A stretch of 64,000 nucleotides of DNA from Desmodesmus armatus. Lineage: Eukaryota > Chlorophyta > Chlorophyceae > Sphaeropleales > Scenedesmaceae. Within the stretch, counting starts at the first letter, position 1; each line of letters starts with the position of its first letter. The stretch is from assembly GCA_007449985.2 (NCBI GenBank), contig VIIQ02000581.1, positions 558,001 through 622,000 of the forward strand. Direction: 5' to 3'. The notes under the pieces are model-generated. The model searched no databases, was not told the origin of the DNA, and saw only the letters and a list, made by a program, of their open reading frames with translations. This document shows positions 12,169 through 22,588 of the stretch, piece after piece. The position numbers and the translations under genes are program-made.

Positions 12169-15100
12169 ATGAGTGTCAACATCACGCAGCTGCTGCGCAG
12201 CCTGGCTCAGGAGATCGACCTGACTGAGGGCACAACCTCAGCAGCAGTGGGCGCACATGGCAGCGCAGGCAAGTATATGGGTGCCTTTGGCTGATTCGCT
12301 GTACTTATTGCTGGAGCGAGGATGTGCTACGAGTACCAGTGTTTGCAGCCCTCTTAGTCACCGCGGCAGCATACTGCAGCGCACCCATGTAACACCGGCC
12401 TAGGCAGGCTGTTTGCGCTGTTGCTCTCACATCCCTCTGCATCCTATGTCTCTGCCGCTCTGCAGGCCAGCACAACTATGCAGCTCCTGTAGCCACCACC
12501 AGCAGCCGCCCTGGAGCTGCAGACAGCACTCCTCATACACATGGCTGCAGCACAGTCAGCGCTGGCTTTGTCAGTAGCTTCAGGCCCCTAATGCAGCCAG
12601 CAGTGCTGCAGTTGGTGCCACAGGTGCGACACTTCTTCAACTCAGACGAAATCCCTGCTCTTGCTGCAGCCCTTCTGGCAGGGAAGTCAGTACTGCATAC
12701 CATATGCTGACTCCCCATGTGCTGAGTCACTGGCAGTTGCTTGATCATGACAAAGTATCACTGCTGTGACACCTTTGTCATTCTTTTCTGGTCCCGCAGG
12801 AGAAGAAGCGCAAGCAGCCTCCTCAGGAGCCCGCCATAGAGCTCCAAGCATACCTCCCACCTGCAGCGTTTTCTGCCGCCACCGCAGCAGCGGCCACGCA
12901 GAACGGCAGTACCCATGCAGACACCACCTCAGGACCTGCCGACCGCACTTCCCCTACATCCGCACCAGCAGCAGCACGCTTAAATTCCACTAGCAATGGC
13001 ATTATTCATGCAGCAGCAGCAGCGGCAGAAGCAGCAGGCACAGCAGCACCAAACGGCACCCCACAGCAGCAGCACCAGGTTCTACAGCAGCAGCCGCACA
13101 GCAGGGTGCAACAGTCAGCAGCAGCCAGGCTGCGTCACACACAGCAGTACTGCAGCCTCAGCTCCCACGCACTGGGGACCTACGCGGCATAACAGTCGGC
13201 AGCAAGCGGGGGCTGGAAGCAGTGCTGAACAGCCCTGCAGGAGGGGGTCCCACAGCTGCCTTCAGCACACCTGCATCCCTGCAGCAGACTTCACACAGCA
13301 GCCAGCAGCAGCTGGCTTTCAAGGCGAAGAAGAAGAACAAGAAGAAGAAAAAGAAGTCTTCAGTCGCCACAGAGATCCTGGAAGAAATCTCAGATCAGGA
13401 GCTACAGCTTGTCCAGCAACAGCAACAGCAGCAGCAGCTGACCGCAGGCATTGCTTCGCATGCATCAGATACAGACCAACTCAGGGACCAGGGTACAGAG
13501 GCGGCCAGTGCCCAGCAGGCTACAACAGCAGCAGCCACAACCTCAGCAGCAGCAGGATCATCTGCTGCACCAGCAGCAACAGGTGCCGGCCGTGCAGCAG
13601 CTGCATCACCCTCCCTTCCTGCTGCCGCTGCCAACAAGTTCACGGCCACCACACCTACCAACAACGCAGGCAGCACAGCAACAACAGCAGGCCCTCCTGC
13701 CAAGGGTGCAGTTGCAGCTGCTGCTAAAAGTGCCAAGCGCATTGCAGGGGCAGCTCACAACAGCAAGATTGCATCTGCATTCAGGTCCCTCTCTGGGCCC
13801 CACAGCAGCAGGCCTACAGCACTCTCAGCACAGCACAGGAGCCAGCAGAAGCCTCGCCTTATGCGCCCCCACCACCCCACCCCCACCCCCACCCCCACCC
13901 CCACCCCCACCCCTGCACACAGCACCTGTGCGGGCCCTAGTACCCAGGCCACCTGCACTCACTGCTGCGGCAGCACACAGCATGGCACAGCACAGGGCAG
14001 GCAGGCCCGGGCCCCTCCTGAGGCCCGTGTTTGCACAGCCGCCGGCAAGCATGCAGCTGCTTCAGCCGGGTGGTGTTGTGGAGGTGCCTGCTGGGTTTGG
14101 TGCAGCTGCTGCCTCTGGTACATCACCACGTGGGCATGCAGCAGCAGCACTGCTGCCTGCAGTACCTGGCAGCATGGGCTTCGGCTCCCCCCAGCCCCCA
14201 CCCCCACCCCGGCAGCAGCACAGGCAGCACCCACACCTCCCACAGCAGCAGCAACCTGCAGCAGTGACATACCCACAGCAGCCCCCACAAGGGCTCATGC
14301 AGGTGCAGCTGCAGCCGTTCTCACCTGCTCACCGCACACACAGCAACAACAGCAGCCTCCTGTTGCACAGGACTTGCTGTCAGCAGCTGGGGCTCGTGCT
14401 CCTGTGCAACACCACCGGGCCGAGCACACCACAGCACGCCAGCACCGCTGCTGGCAGCAGGGGCTAGGGTGCGGCCCCACGCAGCAGCAGCAGCAGCAGC
14501 AGCAGCAGGCCGGAAGCTCAGGCCCATGGGCAATGGAGGCCAGCAGCCACTGCCAGCACCAGCAGCAGCAGGGGCACCCCCCGGCACCTGCAGGACAAAC
14601 CCATCGATGGGGCCACCTGGCCAGGTGGCAGCAGCAGGGCACAGGGTGAACCCTCACGTGAAGCCCCAGGCAGCAGCAGCAGCAGCAGCAGCAGACCGCA
14701 GGGCTGCCCCCACAGGCAGAGGTGGTCACCAGCAGTCCCGGCCACTGCTGCCGCTGCCGGCAGCAGGACCCCTGGCACTTCCAGAGGCAGGGTGGGGTCA
14801 CCTGCTGTGTCTGGGATGCCCTTTGGTGCAGGGCCAGCACAGCACCCTGGCTTTGCTGACAGGGCACCCACCTTTGTACCTTCACAGGCACTCAACAGCC
14901 TCAGCAGCAGCACCGGCAGGCATGAATCACCTGCAGCAGCAGTGCCACCACCACTGCCACCAACTCCCAGGGTGGCAGCAGCAGCAGCTAGGGCAGCAGC
15001 AGCAGCAGCAGCAGCAATGCCGCCCCCACAGCCGCAATCAATGCTGCCACCGCCTGCAAGGGCAGCAGCAGCAACACCAGCACCACTGCCACGCCAGCTG

Positions 15101-16802
15101 TACGATCAGCATCAGGACCAGCCGGCATGGCAGGTGCTGCAGGACTGAGTCAGATGGGCCCAGCACAGTATTCACCAGCAGCTGCCAGTGCCATGCAGGG
15201 CTCAGGTGGCAACAGTACACTCATGATGCCAGCAGCCCTCACACCACGGCAGCACCAGCACCAGCACCAGGCCGCACAGCATGCTGCAACGCAAGGTGCG
15301 CAGTTTGCTGGTGCTGGAAGCATTCCCATGCAGGACATCGGCAGCAGCAGGGCCCCATCAGCAGCCCTCACTCCACGGCACCAGCACCAGCAGCGACAGC
15401 ACCAGCTTCCACAGGGGTATACAGGCCCAGGTCCCCAGCGCAGGAAACCCCAGCACAAGCAGCAGCGTGCGGGACGAGGCCTCAGCAGCAGAGCACCCTG
15501 GCAGTCACCAGTGGCCCCACCAGCAGCAGGTCCCTACATGCGCCCCAACCTTCCCCATCACCTTGGGACAGCTCAGCACACACGCAGCAACAGCAACAGC
15601 AACAGCAGCCATGGCACAGCTCAGCACAGGGTCAGCAGCAACAGCAAAAGCAACAGCCACAGCACCTCCAGCAGCAAGCTGCAGGATTCAGCACAGGCCC
15701 AGAGACACCTGATATTGCTGTCATGATGCAGCATGGAGGTCAGCACGGTGCCATGGGTGCTATGGGCCCATCAGCAGCACCTGCAGGACACTGGAAGCCA
15801 GCAGCAGGAGGCACTTGCGCGCCAGCACCACCCAGCACAGCTGAGATCATGCCACGAGGCAGTCAGCACGATGGCGCAAGGGCTATGGGGCAACCAGCAG
15901 CACCTGCAGGATACTGGGAGGCAGCAGCAGGAAACAGCCACACACCAGCAACTCCCTGCAGTGCTGAGATCATGCCACATGGCGGTCAGCATGGTCCTGT
16001 GGGTGCTATGGGCCCACCAGCAGCACCTGCAGGACATTGGGAGGCAGCAGCAGGAGGCACCCACACGCCAGCAACTCCCTGCAGTGCTGACATCATGCCA
16101 CGTGGCAGTCAGCACGGTCCTGTGGGTGCTATGGGCCCACCAGCAGCACTGGCAGAGTGTTGGGAGGCAGCAGCAGGAGGCATGCTCAAGCCAGCAGCAT
16201 GGCAGTCCCCACCAGCAGCAGCACCAACAGGCAACTGGGAGGCAGCATCACCAGCAGGCAATTGGGAGACAGCAGCAGAAGGGCCTGACATCCCACCTTG
16301 GCAGCCACATGCAGCAGCAACGAGGCACAGGCCACCCTATGCAGGGGCAGCAGCAGCACACGGAGGGCCAGCAGCAGGAGGCATGCACATGTATGGTGCC
16401 CAGCCGCAGCAGATGCCCAACCCTGCTGCTTCACCGCAGATGCCTGACCCTGCTGCTGCTCAGCAGATGCTGAACCCTGCTGGTCCACAGCAGATGCTGA
16501 ACCGTGCTGGTCCAGCAGCACAGGTGTTCAACCCTGCTGTCCCAACCCTAGCAGAGTTCGTCCCAGCCAATGCCCAGCACAGCCAGCAGGCACCCCAGCA
16601 CGGCCAGGTGCAGGACAGCTGGGATCACATGCAGGCTGCAGCAGCAGGTCAGCACGAGGCTGGCACTGGCTCATGCTCTGGCTGGCAGCACACCAGCAAC
16701 ATGCCTTCCAGCAGCCACGACGCCCCTCCTTGGCACAGCAGTGCTGCTGACGGGGTGGCTAGGCCCACACTGGCAGTGCCTTGGCGTGAGTACTACCACT
16801 GA
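12169..16802 (+). CDS. Unrecognised Gln/Ala/Pro-rich low-complexity protein (frame disrupted)
   Basis: Exon 1 is 12169-12268 (MSVNITQLLRSLAQEIDLTE), joined by a GC-AG intron to exon 2 (12466-12623). Exon 3 starts at 12800 with EKKRKQPPQEPAIELQAYLP; these three are in phase. From about 13060 the frame with protein-like composition changes repeatedly (about 13060-13190, 13870, 14350-14470, 14780, 15080, 15600), each time inside CAG or CACCCC repeats, ending at the TGA at 16800. The wrong frames are Cys/Trp/His-rich. Recognisable parts are a Lys run (AFKAKKKNKKKKKKSS) near 13320, then Gln/Ala/Pro-rich text, then four 41-residue repeats. No known domain is seen. It could be a nuclear regulator with disordered regions. 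Either the sequence carries indels or the gene is decaying. Confidence 0.55.
13866..13912 (+). repeat. (CACCCC)n microsatellite within the coding region
   Basis: About seven tandem CACCCC/CCCCAC hexamers. The reading frame with good composition differs on the two sides (Thr-Pro repeats before, a Pro run and PLHTAPVRALVPRPP after), so repeat-length change or misreading is likely here. Confidence 0.85.
15723..16190 (+). repeat. 123-bp tandem repeat coding 41-residue units
   Basis: Four units begin near 15723, 15847, 15970 and 16093. Each encodes a version of MPHGGQHGPVGAMGPPAAPA followed by GHWEAAAGG and THTPATPCSAEI. Spacing is 123-124 bp. Units 2-4 are the most alike; the last is shortened and then degrades into a Trp/Ala-rich tail. 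Confidence 0.85.
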
Positions 16803-17398
16803 GTGACTGGATTGGCTGGCAGAGCAGCAGCAGAAGGTGCAGGGGCCGTGGGCTTCTGAGCAGCAGCGCTAATGTCACACACAGCAGTAGCACTGCGTCT
16901 GGCAGGTGGCAGCAGCAGGCCTCAGGAGTGATAGTATCACTACCCTGTGAGCAGCAGCCCGGCTGCGGCACTTGCGCTGGCGCAGCAGGTACCATGTGAG
17001 ACACCAGCAGTCAGTGACCCAGCTGCCGAACAATTGTGGAGTATGCTTGCAGCATCTAGCAGTAGGCTAGACAGGCATTAGTCAGGCTTGAAGCAGTGGC
17101 GTCCTAGTCTGCACAATCAGAGTTGTGACCATGGCCAGCCAAGTGGTGCTTGCGAACCTCAACCATGTCAACTGTCAAGCCCAGTTGCTTGGGCTTGTCA
17201 ACTTCGAGTTTAGACGAGTGGGGCATGCATGCACAGGTTGGACTGGTGTGGAGGTTTTGGTGTTAAGGGGTAGGAAGTGCTCAGCAGTGTTGAGCACAGT
17301 TGAATGCTGTTGATGGTAACAATTGTCAACGGCCATCAGGCTAGCTGCTGGCTGCACAGTACAGGTTCTGCGGCTCAACTTTCCACTACAGTGGTGAG

Positions 17399-17575
17399 GG
17401 GTTCAGCCACAAATTACATTCAAGCTGCTGTGGCCAACTACTAGCTGTCCACCATAACAATGAGAGGGTTCAGCCAAAATTCAGCTGCTGTGCCCAAATC
17501 GAAGCTGTCATCCGTAACAATGAGAGCCACACGTTACCATCCAGCTGCTTCGGCCAAATTGGCCATCAAAGTGGT
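17399..17575. repeat. Diverged 60-bp tandem repeat, about three units
   Basis: Units near 17399, 17467 and 17526 share CAGCTGCTGTGGCCAA-like text followed by CTAGCTGTC..GTAACAATGAGAG. It is non-coding in appearance and of unknown origin. Confidence 0.6.
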
Positions 17576-18237
17576 GCAACAAATCACCGCCCCCTGCTGC
17601 GTGCTGCTCAGCGTCCCCCCAACACACAAGCTGCTGCTGTTGCGGCCCATGCCGGAGTCAGCCAGGTGTCCACGCCAGCTGGGGCCCTGCAGTCAGGTAC
17701 AACACAAGGGTCCAGTACTGTAGCATTCGTCCTGCAGCACGCTGAACCAACGCTGAAACAACTCAACTGCAGTCAACAACCAACTTCAACTCTCCAACTG
17801 TGCATGTATGTGTGCCGTGATTGCCCCTCTTGCTGTGTAGCGCTGTTAGGCGCACCCAAAACCAGACGGCAGACACCCTGTGGGCCAGAAGTGAATGTCC
17901 GCTGGGGGTTCTACTGCCAGCAGCGCAGAGGGCCGGCACAAAGCAACGGTGCTGTGTGTTGAGGGCCAGACAGGGCTTTCCCAAGGCCAAGCCCCACCCT
18001 CAGTGAGTGCAGGGACGCCACAACCGTCACACCTGCGTGGCCGGTGCGCTGCAGGCTTGCGCCCACAGCGCAACAGGTGGGATGCAACAAGTGCGGCCCC
18101 GCGAAGGACCGCCCCTGAAGCACCACTACTGCATTGTGGGCCCCTACACTGCACGTAGCCAACAGCAGCACCGGGCTAGCGGATACCCATGCAACAGGCG
18201 GGTTAACTTCCCTTGGTTGAAGTGGGTGGCCGCAGTC

Positions 18238-18589
18238 AGCTTGTTGGCTTCATGCTTGTCACCGTGGGGGCCTGGTCACCTGGAAGCAGGCACGACAGGC
18301 TGCTTTGGGTCAGTGTGGCTTCCTGAAATGCAGCTGTTCCAACAAGTGGTAACCCAACATGACTTCAGCAGTAGTGATGGTGCCACAAGTCCATGCTTGG
18401 ATGCAAACTGCTCCCTGCGATGTAAGCAACTCAAACCGACTATAAGCAATTATGAGAGGCTTGTATATATGAGGGATACGGTACTAAGTAAGCGGCTGCA
18501 GCCAGCTTGTGGGGCTTCATGCTTGTCACCTTGCCACCTGGCAGCATGCACGACAGCAGATGGCCCTTGGGTCGATGTGGCTTCATGAG
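18238..18589. repeat. Pair of 85-90 bp direct repeats
   Basis: The text around 18238-18328 (AGCTTGTTGGCTTCATGCTT... GTGTGGCTTC) recurs at 18503-18589 with moderate divergence, 265 bp apart. No gene or terminal inverted repeat is seen. Confidence 0.6.
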
Positions 18590-19646
18590 TTGCGAGACAA
18601 AGCGCTCATGACTGCTGTTCTGCACCACACGAACACCAGCAAGCATAGATGCAGCCATTACAACAAGCGATAACGCCACCATGACTGCAGCAGTGAAGTT
18701 TCCACAGAGCCAGCACTGGATGCAGCAAGCAGCAATGGCCCAGCTGCTTCTACCTGCCGCTTCCTCGCCCGCTTCAAGGCACACGACCGCACCTTGAATA
18801 CACCACCGCGGTCATCTGCTGCTCTGGGCTCGCCAGGTCGGGGGATGGCCAGCTCTCGGAACAGCTCGGAACTCCAGCGGGAGCATCGTGCCCAGCTGCT
18901 GGTGGCAGCTCATGACTGAAGAAGCTGCGCCCATAAGTCCTCCTTTCTCGAGGTGCTCAATACTTACTTGTAGCAAGGGCATTGGGTTTGTGGAGGCACG
19001 CACTTCAGGTCCCGCGGTTTTGGGTGTTGCAACCAACTTTACAGAGAGACTCGCCCAGCCTGGCTGGGTGGCTGAGCCACCAACTAGTTGACTTGCAATG
19101 TATGTACATCGCGCATGTGCCTCCCCTCGCCTCCCAAATACAAGAACCCTGGTTCTGCGCTGGCAGCCACTTGAGACCCAGCTGAGACCAGCGGCACCAG
19201 GTGACCAGCGGTTGAGACTTGACAACATACTATGATAGGCCCTACAGACACACTGCAACTGGTGCATGCATGCACAGTGCGCAAATGGCCATATTGCTTC
19301 AACCAGCATGTAGTAAGCAGCTGGTGGGCGTACCTGCAAGCAACTGCTCAGCATGTCCCATTATACAGTGAAGACATGCCCACTTGCCGGTCACATGCAT
19401 GGTTCAGTCACATAGACTGGTATGTACCAGTAGCAGTGCTAGTGTACTTATGCACAGGTGAAATCTGACACGAACAGCATACGAAGCGAGCACAACACAA
19501 CGTCGCCGAACCAATGGTCACAACACCCAGCCACGCCACACCATGCCTGAAACTGCCGCACAGCAGCGGGTGGCTAGCAGTGCATTCATCCCCCGTCCGT
19601 GCCATGCCCTGCCAGGCTGGCACAAGCATGAACGCAGGGACACAGC

Positions 19647-20903
19647 TTAGTGCTTGCTGCGTTTTTTGCTGCCTTTTTCTTTGCTCTTCTTTTTGCTTTT
19701 CTTGTGCTTGCTGCGACTGCTGCTGTCTCGACGTCTCTGCTTGCTCTTCCTGCGTTTCCGCCGTCGGCTGCTGCTGCTGCTGCTGTCACTCCCACTGCTG
19801 CTGGAGCTGCTGCTGCCACCAGCTTTCCCTCTGTCTTTCACAGCAGCTCGCCCAGCCCCTGCAGCCAGACCCTGAGTCTTTAGCACACCCCGCAAAAACG
19901 CTGTGTTCGGCCTCGCTCGCTCCGCACCATCTGGGTCCCCCTGCAGCCACAGGGGCTTCTCAGGCCCCCTGACAGCACCCCCTTGCAGCTGCTGCTCGAG
20001 CCCGCCTTGCGGGGCTGGCAGGTACGGCCCAGGCATGTCTGCCCGTGGCCCGATGCTGCCCCGGCCTCGGACGGACTTGCTGTCGGCGAGCCACTGCAGC
20101 AGCTGCTGGTCTGCTGCATCCTCATCATCATCTGACCAGTGCCCGGGGGAGCCCTGTCCAGGTGAGCCAGGCGCATGCAGCTTGCTCCCAGCCGTCTCAC
20201 TACGACCCCCATCAGCGGCAGCACCGGCAGCAGCGGCTGCAGAAGCCAGAGGGGGTGACCCACCTGCTGCTGCACGCCTACTGCGGCTGCGGCTCCTGCT
20301 TCTGTGCCTGTGGCGGCTGCGTGATGGGCTCTTGCTGCTGCCGCTGCGGTGCTGCTTGCTCGCTGGCGGGCTCCTGCTCCTGCTGAGGCTCCTGCTGCTG
20401 CTGTGGTTGCGAACAGTACCCCTGTCCCTGCTCCTGCTCCGACTGCGGCTTCGCTTGTGACTGCGGGGTGGGCTGCGGCTGCGCGGTTGGTGAGCATTGA
20501 ACGAGTGACTGCCGCGCCCGCGCACGTGACAACGGTCGTGTGCACCATCACCATCAACGGCGCGGGGCTGCGGGTGCTCGTCCTGCTGCCGCTGCCGCTG
20601 CTGCGCCTGGCCCTGCCCCCTGGGCTGCTGTTGCTCCTGCTCCTGCTTCTCTTTCCACGCTGCCCACATCAGCTTCTCCTCCTGTCGCTTGTTGGAGCTG
20701 GCCAGGTTACGCAAGGTGTTTTGCAGGAAGCGCTCGTTGGGCTTCTCCCGCTGCACAGCACGGCCCAGGAAGGCTGTGACACCTGCTTGCTGGGCGCGCT
20801 CCTCAAGCTGCTGCGCATCAGCTGCTATCAGCGCAGCCAGGCGGCGAGCTGTGTCGGGGCTGAGCCCGGACATACTGCTGCTGCTGTGTTTGCCAAACCT
20901 CAC
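19647..20903 (-). CDS. RS-rich nuclear protein, possibly NKAPD1-like
   Basis: A single uninterrupted ORF of 418 residues starts MRFGKHSSSSMSGLSPDTAR; an internal Met at residue 11 is an alternative start. Residues 51-80 contain KPNERFLQNTLRNLASSN then KRQEEKLMW, a short conserved-looking motif. It recalls the N-terminal LRNVIRHTDAHNK..EE..MW element of NKAPD1-type proteins, but that match is from memory and weak. A Gln-rich stretch, a long Arg-Ser dipeptide region (about 145-225), a central GHWSDDDEDAADQQLLQWLA segment and a Lys/Arg/Ser C-terminus (KHKKSKKKSKEKGSKKRSKH) follow. Such composition is typical of nuclear speckle and pre-mRNA splicing proteins. It is the only clearly intronless gene in the window. 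The REV7 gene lies 125 bp upstream on the same strand. Confidence 0.7.
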   Translation of the reverse strand: MRFGKHSSSSMSGLSPDTARRLAALIAADAQQLEERAQQAGVTAFLGRAVQREKPNERFLQNTLRNLASSNKRQEEKLMWAAWKEKQEQEQQQPRGQGQAQQRQRQQDEHPQPRAVDGDGAHDRCHVRGRGSHSFNAHQPRSRSPPRSHKRSRSRSRSRDRGTVRNHSSSRSLSRSRSPPASKQHRSGSSKSPSRSRHRHRSRSRSRSRRAAAGGSPPLASAAAAAGAAADGGRSETAGSKLHAPGSPGQGSPGHWSDDDEDAADQQLLQWLADSKSVRGRGSIGPRADMPGPYLPAPQGGLEQQLQGGAVRGPEKPLWLQGDPDGAERARPNTAFLRGVLKTQGLAAGAGRAAVKDRGKAGGSSSSSSSGSDSSSSSSRRRKRRKSKQRRRDSSSRSKHKKSKKKSKEKGSKKRSKH

Positions 20904-21028
20904 GCCTCAGCAACGGCAGAGCAGCTGCAGTGACACAGCAGAGATGCTGCCTGAGCTGAGGCCCAGCCAGAAACGCGACAGCAGCAGCCGCAGGAAATGC
21001 CCTGACAGGGGAGGGTTTGCTCCTGCTG

Positions 21029-22396
21029 CTACTGGTCAAACCCTGCTGCTGCCGCGGCTGCCTGAGTTCCTGGTGGAGTTGCTGCCTGTGTGCCAGCTGC
21101 TGCTGCTGACTCCTCTAGCAGCACTTGCATGCTGAGGATGCCCGGCAGCAGGCAGGTGCTGACAGGCCACCCGCTGGCTGGCTGCGCGAGGCTGACGCTG
21201 TGCAGGCTGCCCTCCTCTGCAAAGACCTGCGGGTTGATGCCCGCCCTGCTGCAGGCAACTACTGCAAGCTCAAAGGTGCTGCCTGCAAGCGCAAGCACAC
21301 AGCAACAGCAGCAGGTATGGTTGAACCCGTACAGCTTTGAGGCAGGGTGTGCACCAAGGGTTGCGCACCAAGGGGATACTGTGTGGGTGGTGGCGCTCAA
21401 TGCTTGAGTGAGTGAGTTCTCTGGAGCTGGACAACCCCCAGCTGCAGCATATTTATAAGACGGCACATACTAGAGCGTGTGGTCACAGCCTCCCAGCTGG
21501 CGATAATCAAGGTCACCACCCACAATATCACAAGTTACACAACCAACCTGCTCACCTGCTGGCAGTGGTGTGAGCAGATTGTCACTGAAGTGCAGCTTGA
21601 GCAGTGCTGAGCGGAAGGCTGGCTCCAGGTCTGACCAGTCGAGGGGCTGGGCTGAGCTGGCAAAGCCCTGCACAAGTCAACAGAAAAAGCGATCAACTGC
21701 TTGCCTAGAAAAGCTGAGGGCATAAGACTGCCGCTAGCTGCACAAGCTGCTTCGTCCCGCTGCCCAAACACCAACAAGCCAACAGTGAGCTAGACAAAAC
21801 CTGTGCACCCTAGACCAGCAGCAAGCACAGCAGCGTGGTGGTGTACCTGCACTATAAAGGAGCACTTGCTGATGGGGTTGCAATCTGGGTCGCTGAAAAC
21901 AACAACCACCTCCTGCAGGGTGTCGCGCAGCAGCAGAGGCTGTGCAAGCAACACAGCAACAGAGGCAGCAGGGCAGCAAGCATGGCGTTTTGCAACAAAT
22001 GTAGAAGGCTGGATGATAGCACACAACGTTGAAATACATTCAGCATCCCCCACCCTGCACCAGGACAGGGTGGCCCATAACAACTGCCGCATCCCCCAAC
22101 AACTGCAGCACACCCACCCGCAAGTTCCCCAGCACTGTCCCAATGTAGGAGCACACGCCCGGATGCCTGCACTGGCTCACAGAAATGCCAAACAGCCTCC
22201 TGTTTTCGAACAAGCTGGGGCTGTAGATGTTCCTGGACTTTAGCACAGTATGAATTGCTGCTTCAAGGAACTCTAGGACTGCCGACACCGACTGATCACC
22301 GTGTGACATGCTCCGAATCATACACGTGCGATCGAAATTGCTGGATGATAGGGTTGCCAGCTTTCGAGTGGCCTGCATAGATTTCTTACTCATCAT
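21029..22396 (-). CDS. REV7: REV7/MAD2L2, HORMA-domain protein
   Basis: Four exons (22396-22118, 21939-21847, 21667-21556, 21282-21029) join in phase to 245 residues. AVLEFLEAAIHTVLKSRNIY aligns with the VLCEFLEVAVHLILYVREVY start of the human REV7 HORMA domain. CRHPGVCSYIGTVL, VVVVFSDPD..PISKCSFIVQ, the STFELAVV strand and the C-terminal SMQVLLEES match family positions in order. REV7 is the accessory subunit of DNA polymerase zeta for translesion synthesis and, in animals, also binds APC/C activators. The protein is about 30 residues longer than the human one through an N-terminal extension (two adjacent ATGs) and an Ala/Thr/Gln-rich tail. It is divergent from CFAP81, with 192 bp between the start codons. 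Confidence 0.85.
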
Positions 22397-22588
22397 CAGT
22401 CAGCTGCTTTGACTTTGTGTCAGACACCTCGGGTAACTCAGATACCCGTAAAAATGCCCTGTAGAGAGCATGTCCAGTCCAACTTCATAAGCGAACCTTG
22501 AAGATGGGCCAGCCAGCCATGATGGTTGAGAGTGGACAGCAGCAGGAGTTGGACACAATCAGGAGCCCCTAGCTAGCCAAGCAGCAGC
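22397..22588. promoter_or_regulatory. Short divergent promoter region of REV7 and CFAP81
   Basis: Only 192 bp separate the two start codons, so both 5' untranslated regions and promoters are packed here or overlap the coding exons. No clear TATA box is seen. Confidence 0.5.

Larger units (their letters stand above)
16803..19646. other. Intergenic region, no supported gene
   Basis: This 2.8-kb stretch lies between the 3' ends of a plus-strand and a minus-strand gene and should contain both 3' untranslated regions. It has several diverged tandem repeats. ORFs at 18440-18784 (-), with a hydrophobic stretch NFTAAVMVALSLVVMAAS, and at 18812-19354 (-) have no recognised similarity and no clear splice partners. 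I would not call them genes. Confidence 0.35.

Noticed and set aside
12624..12690. Coding-looking read-through after exon 2 of the low-complexity gene
   Set aside because: A strong donor (CAG/GTGCGA) and in-phase junction to 12800 explain it better as intron.
13395..13742. Ala/Leu/Val-rich minus-strand ORF resembling membrane protein
   Set aside because: It is the antisense shadow of CAG/GCA repeats.
18812..19354. 180-codon minus-strand ORF
   Set aside because: No recognised domain and biased composition in an intergenic repeat-bearing region.
19903..20460. Plus-strand Leu/Arg-rich ORF
   Set aside because: It is the antisense shadow of the RS-rich gene.
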